A stretch of 64,000 nt of DNA from Gammaproteobacteria bacterium (GTDB taxonomy: Bacteria > Pseudomonadota > Gammaproteobacteria > Ga0077536). The stretch spans positions 186,001 through 250,000 of the forward strand of contig JACKNG010000003.1 in the NCBI GenBank assembly GCA_024235015.1, written 5' to 3'. This document shows, in pieces, positions 39,752-48,614 of this stretch; the stretch's first letter is position 1, and every line of letters starts with the position of its first letter. The notes below the pieces were generated by a model. That model ran no database searches. It saw only the letters and a program-made list of their open reading frames with translations, and was not told the DNA's origin. Made by a program: the position numbers and the translations under genes.

Positions 39752-40546
39752 ATGGACAGCATCGCGAAATTCAAGGCCGCCGCCCGCGTGAGCTGGTCGA
39801 CCTTCGCCCCGTTCGAGATGATCACCGGCACCACCGCGCCCGAGCTGGTGCGCTTCGCCGGCGTGCACGCGGGCCAGCGCGTGCTCGACGTCGCCTGCGG
39901 CACCGGCGTGGTGGCACTGACCGCGGCGCGCCGCGGCGCCCACGTCACCGGCGCCGACCTCACCCCGGAACTGGTCGAGCGCGCACGCGAGAATGCCGAG
40001 ATTGCCGGGCTGGAGGTCGATTTCCACGAGGCCGACGTCGAGGCCCTGCCGTTCGACGACGGCAGCTTCGACGTCGTACTGAGCCAGTTCGGCCACATGT
40101 TCGGACCGCGCCCGGACGTCACCATCGACGAGATGCTGCGCGTGCTGCGGCCGGGCGGCACCATCGCCTTCTCGACCTGGCCGCCCGAGCTCTACACCGG
40201 GCGCATGTTCCTGCTCATCGCCAAGTACGCGCCACCGCCGCCCGCCGGGGTCAGCTCGCCGGCCGCCTGGGGTGACCCGGCGATGGTGCGCGAACGCCTC
40301 GGCGAGGCCGTGCGGGACGTCGAGTTCGATCGCGCCTGCATGCGCTTCCCGAGCCTGAGCCCGGCACACATGCGGCTGTTCACCGAGCGCAACGCGGGCC
40401 CGGTGACGAAACTGGTCGAGTCGCTGGCCGACCAGCCGGAACGGCTGGCGGCGTTCCGCGCCGAGATCGAAGCGCTGGTCGCGGCCTACTTCCGCGACAA
40501 CGTGGTCTACCAGGACTACCTGATGTCGCGCGCCACGCGGCGCTGA
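39752..40546 (+). CDS. Class I SAM-dependent methyltransferase
   Basis: A 264-residue methyltransferase of the UbiE/Coq5-like group: VLDVACGTGVVALTAARRG (SAM motif I), EADVEALPFDDGSFDVVLSQ (motifs II-III) and EMLRVLRPGGTIAFSTW. The substrate is not readable. Two starts are possible; ATG 39752 has GGAG six bases upstream, whereas ATG 39740 has its purine run only one base away. It follows murI closely and is convergent with the acidic membrane-protein gene, 8 bases apart. Confidence 0.87.
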   Translation: MDSIAKFKAAARVSWSTFAPFEMITGTTAPELVRFAGVHAGQRVLDVACGTGVVALTAARRGAHVTGADLTPELVERARENAEIAGLEVDFHEADVEALPFDDGSFDVVLSQFGHMFGPRPDVTIDEMLRVLRPGGTIAFSTWPPELYTGRMFLLIAKYAPPPPAGVSSPAAWGDPAMVRERLGEAVRDVEFDRACMRFPSLSPAHMRLFTERNAGPVTKLVESLADQPERLAAFRAEIEALVAAYFRDNVVYQDYLMSRATRR

Positions 40547-40554
40547 GGCGCGCC

Positions 40555-41697
40555 TCAGGCGGCAGCCTCCTGGTCGTCGTCGTCGAGGCCGTCGAGCGCG
40601 GACAGCTCCTCGTCGAACAGCCCGGCGAGTTCGTCGGCCTCGTCCTGGCTCAAGGTGGCGGCAGCCGGCTTACGCGGTGCGTCGAACGCGTCGTCGTCGA
40701 TGGAGACGTCGATGATCTCGCGTTCCCCGGCCATGGGATCGGCGCCATCGGCCGGCGCGTCCTCGGCCAGGTCGACACCGCTGTCGACCGCGGCAGCCGG
40801 CGCCGGCTCGCCCACCGCGGCAGCCGTACCATCCTCGTCCGCGTTGCCGGCCTCGTCACCCATGTCGATGGCCACCTCGTCGTCGTCCGCCACGGCGGCG
40901 AACAACTCGTCGATGTCGTCGGCGCCGAGCACGTCGCCGGCGGCCGCCGGTACCGCGGCGGCGGCGACCGCGTCAGTCTCCTCGTCGCGGCCATCGTCGG
41001 CATCGAGGTCGAGCCGCCGCGTGGCGCCGGCGTCGACCGGTGAGTCCTCGGCATCGTCGAAATCGATCTCGATGTCGTCGGCATCGAGGGCGTCGCCAGC
41101 CGCCGTCGCGGCGGCTTCCGCGCTCGCTGCCGTCGCCGCACTCGCCGCCGGTACCGCGCGCTCGCCCTTGCGGTAGGCCTTGAGGTATTCCTGCATGAGC
41201 TCGTCCATGCTCGTCCGTGTGCGCTCGAGCTCGGCGCTGAGCGCGGCATTGCGATCGCTCAGCTCGGAGTTGGTCGCCTCCAGCGAATCGACCTCGGTCC
41301 GGGCCACGGTGTTGCGCGGGGTCAGCCGGATCCAGGGCGAGATGACCTTGGTCAGCTCTTCCGGGATCTCCTTCAGGCGGCTCGAGTCGCGCTCGAGGTA
41401 GACGCTGGTCATGACTTCGTAGAAGGCCTGTTCGCGCGAGATGAACTCGTCGACGCGGGCGTCGAGGTCCTCGCCTTCGAGCTGGTAGGTGGTGGCGAAA
41501 ATCGTCGACAAGGCCTCGCGGCGGGTCGGTGCCGCGCTCTCCACGCCATCGAGCAGGCGCTGCGCATCGCCCTGCTCGGTCGCCACCTGGCGCCGGCCGC
41601 GGCGCCACAGCAGCGCCGGCACGATACAGGCGACGAGGGCGAACTCGGCGCTCAGCACGAGGCCGGTCAGTTCGAGGGTGGTCAGCTGGTCGATCAT
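40555..41697 (-). CDS. Membrane protein with long acidic tail, partner of a vWA protein
   Basis: A 380-residue protein I cannot place in a family. It has one N-terminal membrane helix (LTGLVLSAEFALVACIVPALL), a cytoplasmic domain (residues about 45-130, with ISPWIRLTPRNTVARTEV), a short coiled coil (SLEATNSELSDRNAALSAELERT, about 128-155) and then about 200 residues that are very rich in Asp, Glu and Ala (repeated DADDIE, GADDIDELF, QDEADELAGLFDEELS). Some of these acidic units resemble each other and may be binding motifs for a partner. Its ATG overlaps the stop of the vWA gene (ATGA), so the two probably act together at the inner membrane. Confidence 0.7.
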   Translation of the reverse strand: MIDQLTTLELTGLVLSAEFALVACIVPALLWRRGRRQVATEQGDAQRLLDGVESAAPTRREALSTIFATTYQLEGEDLDARVDEFISREQAFYEVMTSVYLERDSSRLKEIPEELTKVISPWIRLTPRNTVARTEVDSLEATNSELSDRNAALSAELERTRTSMDELMQEYLKAYRKGERAVPAASAATAASAEAAATAAGDALDADDIEIDFDDAEDSPVDAGATRRLDLDADDGRDEETDAVAAAAVPAAAGDVLGADDIDELFAAVADDDEVAIDMGDEAGNADEDGTAAAVGEPAPAAAVDSGVDLAEDAPADGADPMAGEREIIDVSIDDDAFDAPRKPAAATLSQDEADELAGLFDEELSALDGLDDDDQEAAA

Positions 41698-43430
41698 GCG
41701 GCGGCCTCCGCTGGTTTGCGCGTACGCCCGAAGACGAACCAGGCCAGCCCCAGGCCGAGGGCGAGCACGGCGTTGCCGCCCCCGACGTAGGCAGCGAAGC
41801 GCCCCCACGCCACCCCGCTCGGCGGCGGCGGTTCGGGTTCGGCCCGGGCTTCGGGTTCGGCCACGGGCGGTGTCCAGGCCAGTTCGAAGACCTGCGCCGG
41901 CGGCGCCACCCGCAGCGCACCGCCCGGCGTGGTGACGAAGGCGTGGACCGCGACTTCGTGGCGGCCGGCGCTGCTGGCGGCCACGCTCACCCGCGCGATG
42001 CCGTCCTCGCTCGCAACCGGCAGGGGCAGCACGCGCACGAGGTTCGCGGCGTCGGTCACGCTGACATAGCCCTCCAGGGTGTCGGGGCGGGTCAGGCTGG
42101 CGTCCGCCGTCACGGCGACCTCGACCGCCGCCTGGCTGGCCGGATCGACGCTGTAGGCGACACTCACCGGGTCGGCGACGATGCGCATGCGGGTCACCGC
42201 CTGGCGCTTGAACGAGCCGGCATCGGCAGTGACCGTCACCTGGTAGACGCCCGGTGCCAGCACGGCGTCGGCGGTCGCGCCGAGTTCGCCGCTGAACACC
42301 GCGCGCTCGCCGTCGAGGGCGAGCTGCCCCGGGGTACTGGTGCCGTCGGCCGCGGCCAGGGTGTAGCCGGCAGCGACGAGTTCGAGCAGGTCGAGCCGCG
42401 TGACGTGCTGGCCGCCCGAGACCATGCGGGCATCGAGACGGGCGCTCTCGCTGGCCAGCAGGCTGGCCGGCAGGCGCGCGAGTTCGAGCGCGAGGTTGGT
42501 CACCACCACGGCGCGGTTGTCGGGATCGCTGGTGCCGGTGAACTGCCAGTTTCCGGGCGGCGGCTGGGCCACCGTGACGAGGTCGTAGCCGGCCTCGTGG
42601 CGCCATTGCACCGGCGCCGGCGCGCTGTCCGCCGTCCACGCCGTCGTCGCGCCGGGCGGGGTCAGGGTGACCGGCACGTCGCCTTCACGGAAGACCAGCA
42701 GGGTCAGCTCGGAGACGCTCTTGTCGATGTCGAAACGATTGCCCTCGAGCGGCACCGTGACCGGCGGCGCGGTCTGCTCCAGCATGTGCAGGAAGATGCG
42801 CTGCAGGCGCGCGGCTTCGTCGGCGCGCTCGAGCCAGCCGCCGGTACCCGCGGTGAGCGCCTCGATCAATTCGCGGTCGACCTTGTCCGACAGGGCGACG
42901 GCGTGCACGTGGGCGCCGCTCGCGGTGAGTTGTGCCAGCTGCGCGGAGAGGATGCGCTCGCGCGAAGCCGCGCTCTCCTGCGGCACCTTGGAGACGTCGA
43001 CCACGCCGTCGGTCAGCAACAGCACGTGCCGTTCACGCTCGCCGGGCGGGCCCTGCCAGTCGGCCGTCGCCGCGGCCAGTGCGCGCTCGATGTCGGTGAA
43101 CAATCCGCGCGCGTGGATCTTGGGCAGCTCGGCCCGCGCCCGCTGGCGCCAGGCCTCGTCCACCGGGGCCGGCGCGATCAGCGGCGTGGCGTCCTCGGCG
43201 AACAACCACACGCCGGCCACGGTACCGGCCGGCAGCAGCTCGCTCATCAGGCGCATCGCCGGCACGCGCAGGTTGGCCGGGTCGTTCTCCTTCATGCTGC
43301 CGGAGACGTCGATCAGGATGCGCACGTCGGCCGCGGCCAGCGCCACGCCGGGGGCCAGGATGCAGGCCAGTAGCAGGGTGCCGGCGAGGCGCTGCCACGC
43401 CCCGCGCAGGGATCGTCCGAGTAGGCTCAT
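41694..43430 (-). CDS. Exported von Willebrand A domain protein, membrane-anchored
   Basis: A 578-residue protein. A signal peptide (LAGTLLLACILAPGVALAAA) leads into a vWA domain with the MIDAS motif DVSGSMKEN and LTDGVVDVSK. Long beta-rich, Ig-like regions follow (residues about 230-500, e.g. VYQVTVTADAGSF), then a proline-rich stretch (PEPEPPPPSG) and a C-terminal membrane helix (FAAYVGGGNAVLALGLGLAWFVFG) with a short basic cytoplasmic tail. So the vWA and beta domains face the periplasm. The next gene is coupled by ATGA. The frame upstream to 43673 is antisense to the CMD gene and was not used. Its role may be assembly or sensing at the envelope. Confidence 0.82.
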   Translation of the reverse strand: MSLLGRSLRGAWQRLAGTLLLACILAPGVALAAADVRILIDVSGSMKENDPANLRVPAMRLMSELLPAGTVAGVWLFAEDATPLIAPAPVDEAWRQRARAELPKIHARGLFTDIERALAAATADWQGPPGERERHVLLLTDGVVDVSKVPQESAASRERILSAQLAQLTASGAHVHAVALSDKVDRELIEALTAGTGGWLERADEAARLQRIFLHMLEQTAPPVTVPLEGNRFDIDKSVSELTLLVFREGDVPVTLTPPGATTAWTADSAPAPVQWRHEAGYDLVTVAQPPPGNWQFTGTSDPDNRAVVVTNLALELARLPASLLASESARLDARMVSGGQHVTRLDLLELVAAGYTLAAADGTSTPGQLALDGERAVFSGELGATADAVLAPGVYQVTVTADAGSFKRQAVTRMRIVADPVSVAYSVDPASQAAVEVAVTADASLTRPDTLEGYVSVTDAANLVRVLPLPVASEDGIARVSVAASSAGRHEVAVHAFVTTPGGALRVAPPAQVFELAWTPPVAEPEARAEPEPPPPSGVAWGRFAAYVGGGNAVLALGLGLAWFVFGRTRKPAEAAA

Positions 43431-43521
43431 ACCTGCGTTAGCGGCCAGCGGCGCGCCCGCTTGACCACCGCCGGCGACGGCCGCGCTATAGTGCGGCGCG
43501 TCCACCTGACCGGAGATCGTC

Positions 43522-43968
43522 ATGCACCACCGCGCCCGCCTGCTGCCCGTCCTGGCCCTGCTCGCCGGCCCCGCCCTGGCCGGCGACGATGTCCGCCACC
43601 AGCGGGGCATGGCCACGCTCGACGTCATCACCGGCGGCGATGCCCAGCAGGCCCTCGACCGCCTCACCGACATCGCGCCCGAACTCGGTGCCTGGATCGC
43701 CGACTTCGCCTACGGCGACGTGGTCTCGCGCCCGGCGCTGGACCTGCGCTCGCGCGAGCTGGCCACGGTCGCCGCGCTGACCGCGCTGGGTAATGCGCGA
43801 CCGCAGCTCGAAGCCCACATCGGCGGCGCCCTGAACGCCGGCTGCACCCCGCGCGAGGTGCTGGAAGTGATCCTGCAGATGGCGGTCTATGCCGGTTTCC
43901 CCGCCAGCCTCAACGGGGTCGCGGCGGCGCGGACGGTGTTTGCCGCACGCGGCATCAGCCCCGAGTGA
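43522..43968 (+). CDS. Exported carboxymuconolactone decarboxylase family protein
   Basis: A 148-residue protein whose mature part is a CMD/AhpD-like fold: FAYGDVVSRPALDLRSRELATVAALTALGNARPQLEAHIGGALNAGCTPREVLEVILQ, read here in the segments LRSRELATVAALTALG and AHIGGALNAGCTPREV. It has only one of the two cysteines of AhpD (C in NAGC), so a peroxidase cycle is unlikely and it is closer to gamma-carboxymuconolactone decarboxylase. Unusually for the family it has a signal peptide (RARLLPVLALLAGPALAGDD), pointing to the periplasm. It is divergent from the vWA gene. Confidence 0.85.
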   Translation: MHHRARLLPVLALLAGPALAGDDVRHQRGMATLDVITGGDAQQALDRLTDIAPELGAWIADFAYGDVVSRPALDLRSRELATVAALTALGNARPQLEAHIGGALNAGCTPREVLEVILQMAVYAGFPASLNGVAAARTVFAARGISPE

Positions 43969-43986
43969 GGCCCTCGCCCGCCGGCA

Positions 43987-44457
43987 TCAGGCCCGCGGCG
44001 AGGCGACGGCGCGCGCGTCGACCAGGGTGCGGAAGTCGGCCGCGAAGCTCTCGCGCACGATGGCCCACATGTCGTGGCCGCTGCGGTAACGGAAGTGCCG
44101 CTCGATCGGACGCAGCATGTCCTCCCACTGCAACGGGGAGATGAGCCCGTCGCGATACAGCGCGTGGGCGTTCTGGTAGTGGCGAAAGACCGTGCCGAAC
44201 CACACCAGCAGGCGGATCTGGTCGGCCTCGTCGAGCGTGGCAAAGCCGCTGCGCGCGCGGATCGACAACTCGCACAGACTGCGATCACTGGTCAGCAGAA
44301 GATTGACGTTGGTGATGTAGTTGAGCAGGTCCTGGAAGGCGCTGCGACGGATGGCCCGGGTGTTCTGCCGGATCTGGATCGCGACGTAAATCAGCGTCAC
44401 GATGACGCCGACGGCCGCGACGACCTGGGCAAGGGCATTGATGACGACCCAATCCAT
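43987..44457 (-). CDS. Uncharacterised protein with one N-terminal membrane helix
   Basis: A 156-residue protein beginning MDWVVINALAQVVAAVGVIV, i.e. a single N-terminal helix, followed by VAIQIRQNTRAIRRSAFQDLLNYIT and a helical cytoplasmic domain (residues about 50-150). The pattern 'helix, then QI-QN, then helical domain' is common in small environmental-proteobacterial proteins without known function. I do not recognise a named family. ATG 44457 was chosen; the longer frame to 44571 adds no hydrophobic or conserved sequence. It is convergent with the CMD gene and divergent from the MaoC-like gene. Confidence 0.72.
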   Translation of the reverse strand: MDWVVINALAQVVAAVGVIVTLIYVAIQIRQNTRAIRRSAFQDLLNYITNVNLLLTSDRSLCELSIRARSGFATLDEADQIRLLVWFGTVFRHYQNAHALYRDGLISPLQWEDMLRPIERHFRYRSGHDMWAIVRESFAADFRTLVDARAVASPRA

Positions 44458-44536
44458 ATGCTGACTCCGGCGCGGTTCCGCGCCCGAGTTTAACCCCCGC
44501 GGCGCCGCGCGGTCCTTCACGAGGCACACCGTACCC

Positions 44537-45376
44537 ATGACACTCGATGCCACCCTGGTCGGCCATACCACGCGCGCCTTCGAGCACGATCTCGACGCGC
44601 GCTGGGCGATGGCCTATGCCGCCAGCCTCGGCGCCACCGACGCCTGTTATCTCGATAACCGGGACGGGCGCGCGCTCGCCACCCACCCGCTGTTCCCGGT
44701 CTGCCCGGAATGGCCGGCGCTGGTCGACAGCCTCGCGGCCAATGCCGTCGACATGCGCCACACCGTCCACGCCAGCCACGACCTGCACCTGCTCGCGCCG
44801 CTCGTGCCGCCGGCGCGGCTGCTCACGCGCGGCACCATCGTCGGCGTCGAGCAACGCCGCCCCGGCATCTTCCTCGGCTGGCGCTTCGAGACCACGGATG
44901 CCAACGGACACCTGCTGGCGCGCACCTGGCAGGGCAACCTGTTCCTGGGCGAGCAGCTGCACGGCCCGGGTCGCTGGCTGGAAACGCCGCCACCCTGGCC
45001 CACATCACCCTGGACGCCCGCGCGCCGGCTCGCGATCGCGATCCCGGCCAACCTCGCCCACGTCTACACCGAGTGCGCGCGCATCTGGAATCCCATCCAC
45101 ACCGATGCCGCGGTGGCCGCGGCGAGCGGCATCGGTCCACCGCTGCTGCACGGCACCGCCTCGCTGGCGCTGGCGGTGTCCGGGGTGGTGACCGAACTGC
45201 TCGACGGCGACCCGCGCCGGGTGCGCCGGGTCGGCGGCCGCTTCCGCGCGCCGGTACTGCTGCCCGACACCCTGGAGCTGGTGCTCGGCGAGGCGGCCGA
45301 CGGCGTGATCGGTTTCGAACTCCTGACCCCGCGCGGCGGCCGCGCCGTCGAGCACGGCTTCGTCGTCACCGCCTGA
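44537..45376 (+). CDS. MaoC-like hydratase/dehydratase domain protein
   Basis: A 279-residue double hot-dog protein. The C-terminal half has the hydratase 2 type motif NPIHTDAAVAAASGIGPPLLHG, in which Asn/His/Asp positions act as catalytic residues in (R)-specific enoyl-CoA hydratases; the N-terminal half (ARWAMAYAASLGATDACYL) is the non-catalytic hot-dog. Likely substrates are acyl-CoA or acyl-ACP thioesters. The gene stands alone between divergent and convergent neighbours, so no pathway is implied by context. Confidence 0.82.
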   Translation: MTLDATLVGHTTRAFEHDLDARWAMAYAASLGATDACYLDNRDGRALATHPLFPVCPEWPALVDSLAANAVDMRHTVHASHDLHLLAPLVPPARLLTRGTIVGVEQRRPGIFLGWRFETTDANGHLLARTWQGNLFLGEQLHGPGRWLETPPPWPTSPWTPARRLAIAIPANLAHVYTECARIWNPIHTDAAVAAASGIGPPLLHGTASLALAVSGVVTELLDGDPRRVRRVGGRFRAPVLLPDTLELVLGEAADGVIGFELLTPRGGRAVEHGFVVTA

Positions 45377-45389
45377 GCGTGGGCGCCGC

Positions 45390-47102
45390 TCAGGCGGCGC
45401 CCGGGCCGTGCTCGCTGCGCGCGAGGTCGATCAGCTCGCGCGCGGCCTCGGGCGGCAGGCCGGCGTGCTCGAGGGCCATGCGCCCGACTTCGAGACCGGC
45501 CTCGAAAACCTCCGGCACCACGTCGCTGGCGCCGAGTTCGCGCAGTCGCCGCGCATGTGCGCCGTCGCGGGCGCGGGCGACGATGGGCAGGGTGGCGCTG
45601 CGCTGCCGCGCCGCACGCACGATGCGCTCGGCGGCCGCCGCGTCGTCGGTGGTCACCACCAGCGCGCTGGCCTGGTCGATGCGCAGCCGTTCGAGGATGG
45701 CCGGCTTGCTGGCGTCGCCGTGCCACACCGGGCTGCCGGCCGCGCGCGCATCGGCGATGCGCTTGATGTCGAGATCGAGCGCGACGTGGGCGATGCGCTG
45801 GCGATCGAGCAGCGCGGCGAGCAGGGCCCCGGTACGGCCGTAGCCGGCCAGCACGACGTGCTCGCTGAGATCGCCCGGCAGTTCGATCGTGCCCGGATGG
45901 GCGCCGCGCGCCTCCAGCCAGCGACCCAGCGCACGCGCCACGCGCGCCACCAGCGGGGTGAGGAACATCGTCGCCGCGACCACGATGAGCATGAACTGGG
46001 CGACCGGCTCCGGCAGCAGGGCGTGATTGAGGGCCAGGGCGAGAACGACGAAGGCGAACTCACCGCCCTGGCCGAGCAGCAGGCCGAGTTCCACGGCCTG
46101 TGGCGTGGTGAAGGCGAACAGGCGCGCCAGCAGCGCGATCAAGCCCGCCTTGAGACCGATCAGGCCGACGATCGACAAGCCCGTCCACAGCGGGTCGGCG
46201 GCGATCGCGCCGAGGTCGATGATCATGCCGATCGACATGAAGAAGAGCCCGAGCAGGAGGCCCTTGAAGGGCTCGATGTCGACTTCGATCTCGTGGCGGA
46301 ACTCGGTCTCGGCGAACAACAGGCCGGCAAGGAAGGCGCCGAGTGCGGCCGACAGGCCGGCGGCATGGGTCGCCGCCGCGGTGGCGATGACGATGAGCAG
46401 GGTCGCGGCCATGAACAACTCGGGGCTGCGCGCGGCGCTGACGAAGCGGAACAGGGGTTGCAGCACCAGACGCCCGGCGCCGAGGATGGCGACCACGGCG
46501 AGGATGGCCTCGCCGAGGGCGAGGCCGAGCGCACGGGCGACGTCGGCGCTGTCGCCGCCCATGGCTTCGACCGAGAACAGGATCGGCACCACGGCGAGAT
46601 CCTGGGCGAGCAGTACGGCGAACGCGCCATGCCCGACGACGGTGCCGAAGCGGCCCTGCTCGGTCAGCAGTTGCATCACCACCGCGGTCGAGGACAACGC
46701 GAGACAGGCGCCCAGCACCAGCGCCGCCGCGGGCGGGTTGGCGAAGGCGTGGGCGACGCCGCCGATGGCCGCGCCGCACAGCACGATCTGCAGGCCGCCG
46801 AAGCCGAACACCAGGCGCCGCATCGACCACAGCCGCGCCAGCGACAGCTCGAGGCCGATCATGAACAGCAGGAAGACCACGCCGAGTTCGGCCAGCGCTC
46901 GCACGCCGGCGACGTCGGTGACGAGGACAGGTTGCAGCCAGGGCAGCGCGTCGGCCCAGCGCGCCAGGCCGTGCGGGCCGACCGCGAGGCCGACGATCAG
47001 GAAGCCCAGCACCGGGCTCAGGTCGAAACGCTTACCGAGCGGGATGACCAGGCCGGCGGCGGCGAGGAACACCACGGCTTCCTGTAAGCGAAGATCGTCC
47101 AC
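45390..47102 (-). CDS. KefB/KefC-type cation:proton antiporter with TrkA-N domain
   Basis: A 570-residue CPA2 antiporter. About residues 5-385 hold 12-13 membrane helices, including LGFLIVGLAVGPHGLARW, LSSTAVVMQLLTEQGRFG, and LSAALGAFLAGLLFAETEFRHEIE. About 400-520 form a TrkA-N nucleotide-binding domain with VVLAGYGRTGALLA (GxGxxG). It probably exchanges K+ or Na+ for protons under control of NAD(H) or a glutathione adduct. No KefF/KefG ancillary gene is adjacent. The GTG start at 47102 is supported by the position of the first helix. Downstream it is convergent with the MaoC-like gene. Confidence 0.9.
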   Translation of the reverse strand: MDDLRLQEAVVFLAAAGLVIPLGKRFDLSPVLGFLIVGLAVGPHGLARWADALPWLQPVLVTDVAGVRALAELGVVFLLFMIGLELSLARLWSMRRLVFGFGGLQIVLCGAAIGGVAHAFANPPAAALVLGACLALSSTAVVMQLLTEQGRFGTVVGHGAFAVLLAQDLAVVPILFSVEAMGGDSADVARALGLALGEAILAVVAILGAGRLVLQPLFRFVSAARSPELFMAATLLIVIATAAATHAAGLSAALGAFLAGLLFAETEFRHEIEVDIEPFKGLLLGLFFMSIGMIIDLGAIAADPLWTGLSIVGLIGLKAGLIALLARLFAFTTPQAVELGLLLGQGGEFAFVVLALALNHALLPEPVAQFMLIVVAATMFLTPLVARVARALGRWLEARGAHPGTIELPGDLSEHVVLAGYGRTGALLAALLDRQRIAHVALDLDIKRIADARAAGSPVWHGDASKPAILERLRIDQASALVVTTDDAAAAERIVRAARQRSATLPIVARARDGAHARRLRELGASDVVPEVFEAGLEVGRMALEHAGLPPEAARELIDLARSEHGPGAA

Positions 47103-47148
47103 GTCGTGCGCGCTGGTGAAAGTGCCGGGGCCGTCGTTCGCGGCGCGC

Positions 47149-47451
47149 TCAGCCGTCGTCGAGGGTGTAGGGCAGTTCGGGCAGCGCGGCGAGGTTGAGG
47201 GCGTAGCGCACGCCGTCGAACGCGGTTTCGTTGCACAGGATTTCGTGCAGTTCGACCGACAGCACGCAGCCCATCAGTGCGATTGCCTCGTCGCGCGCAT
47301 GGCCCGCGGCGAGCAGGCGTTCGAGCGTCGTGCGCGCCGCCGGCGGCTCGCCGTCGCGGACCTGGTTCTCGATGATCTCGTCGAGCACCTCGGGGCCGAG
47401 GCCCTGTTCGCTGAACTCGGCCAGCGCGCGCGGTCGGCGCCCGTCGCTCAC
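47149..47451 (-). CDS. Uncharacterised small cytoplasmic protein (DUF1841-like)
   Basis: A 100-residue helical protein starting at GTG 47451, which overlaps the stop of the upstream gene (GTGA). Its features are EVLDEIIENQVRDGEPPAARTTLERLL and EAIALMGCVLSVELHEILCNETAFD. The last resembles the C-terminal 'ME-HP-H' type helix of DUF1841, though I cannot confirm the family. It is translationally coupled to the DUF7064-like gene, so both may serve one process. The function is unknown. Confidence 0.65.
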   Translation of the reverse strand: MSDGRRPRALAEFSEQGLGPEVLDEIIENQVRDGEPPAARTTLERLLAAGHARDEAIALMGCVLSVELHEILCNETAFDGVRYALNLAALPELPYTLDDG

Positions 47452-48389
47452 CGGCGGCGGCCGCGCGCGAGGCGCGCGAAGCGGTGTACCGGCCACATGT
47501 CCTGGTCCTCGCCGTGGCCGACGCCGTCACTGCACTCCCAGCGCAACAGGGTGTTGATGTCGATGAAGGTGTGGCGGTTGAGGACGATGCGGCTGAGCGG
47601 CGTGCCGACGGCGTGCAGCGCGCGCCCCTCGGCGTCGCGCGCCGCGATCTCGACCCGCGTGTTCCAGCCCTCGACCGGGTCGCGCACCACGCGGCGTTCG
47701 CCGTCGGCGAGCGGCACGGTACGGCCGTCGCGGCGCAGGAATCCGTAGGCCACGCGGTCGCCGTCCTCGCGCACGTTGGTCACGGCGAGAAAACCGTTGT
47801 CGGCGTCGATCGCGCCGGTCACGTAGGCGGCCTGACGCGGGCGGTTCTCCGGGCGCCGGCCCCAGGTGCGATCGCGCATGCCGATGCAGTCGATGTCGAT
47901 GCGCTCGCCGTGCAGGACGAGGTGGCCGTGGACGCGGCCGAACTGGTCGAAGTGATGGGCCGAGCCGAAGGTCGAGCCGGCCGCGGTGAGCGGTTCGGGC
48001 GGCATCACGCCGGCAAACTCGAGCTCGCACTGCAGGCGCTCGCCGTCGTCGAAACCGAGCGCGTAACGCATGCACGGCTCGATGACCCGGATCGAAGCAC
48101 CCGTCGGCAGGCGGATGTCGGAGAGATCCTGCCCGCGCGGGATCTCGAGCGCCGAGTAGTTGGCGGAATAAGGCACTTCCCACGGCAGCCAGGCGGCGGC
48201 GTCCCACACCCAGGCGCCACCGGCGACGGTGCCGATGTTGGGCCGGAACAGGTGGTATAGCCAGCCACCCAGGCCGCGTGCGGCATCGTGGAAGGAGAAC
48301 CAGGCGGTCTCGGTCGCCCACCAGTCCTCGCCCAGCTGGTCGAAGTGGAAGCCGTCGTCGCGCGGCGTGAACGCGGGTTGATCACTCAT
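47448..48389 (-). CDS. Conserved beta-rich protein of the DUF7064/tocopherol-cyclase-like type
   Basis: A 313-residue soluble protein without signal peptide. It has a tryptophan- and glycine-rich beta-barrel-like pattern: DQLGEDWWATETAWFSFHD, LPWEVPYSANYSALEIPRG, FDQFGRVHGHLVLHGERIDIDCIGMRDRTWGRRP in shorter motifs HFDQFGRVHGHL and MRDRTWGRRP, and HTFIDINTLLRWEC near the end. Proteins of this kind resemble the lipocalin-like DUF7064/carotenoid 1,2-hydratase and tocopherol cyclase group and often occur with lipid or steroid catabolic genes. It follows the gluconolactonase-like gene by 225 bases and is coupled to the next small gene. Confidence 0.7.
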   Translation of the reverse strand: MSDQPAFTPRDDGFHFDQLGEDWWATETAWFSFHDAARGLGGWLYHLFRPNIGTVAGGAWVWDAAAWLPWEVPYSANYSALEIPRGQDLSDIRLPTGASIRVIEPCMRYALGFDDGERLQCELEFAGVMPPEPLTAAGSTFGSAHHFDQFGRVHGHLVLHGERIDIDCIGMRDRTWGRRPENRPRQAAYVTGAIDADNGFLAVTNVREDGDRVAYGFLRRDGRTVPLADGERRVVRDPVEGWNTRVEIAARDAEGRALHAVGTPLSRIVLNRHTFIDINTLLRWECSDGVGHGEDQDMWPVHRFARLARGRRR

Positions 48390-48614
48390 GTCGTCCGCTC
48401 TGCGGCCCGGGAAAAAACTGCACGGCGGCGCGCGCATGCGCGGGAGCACGCTGCGCGTCGAACGCGAAGCGCAGTGTATACGCGATCGGGAAACGCCGCA
48501 GGGCACGAAGTCGCTGCCGCTCGGCGCGGCCACGCACGCCGGTTCCCCGCACCCGTTCGTCGCGTGGTCGTCGGCCAGCGGCCGGCGGGCGACGCGGATT
48601 CGCGCGGCCCGTTC

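Noticed and set aside
41529..43373. A 614-codon plus-strand frame opposite the vWA gene
   Set aside because: It mirrors codon bias of the vWA gene (Arg/Gly/Ala rich) and has no domain.
45408..47087. A 559-codon plus-strand frame opposite the KefB-type antiporter
   Set aside because: Extremely rich in Gln, His, Glu and Asp, as expected for the complement of membrane helices.
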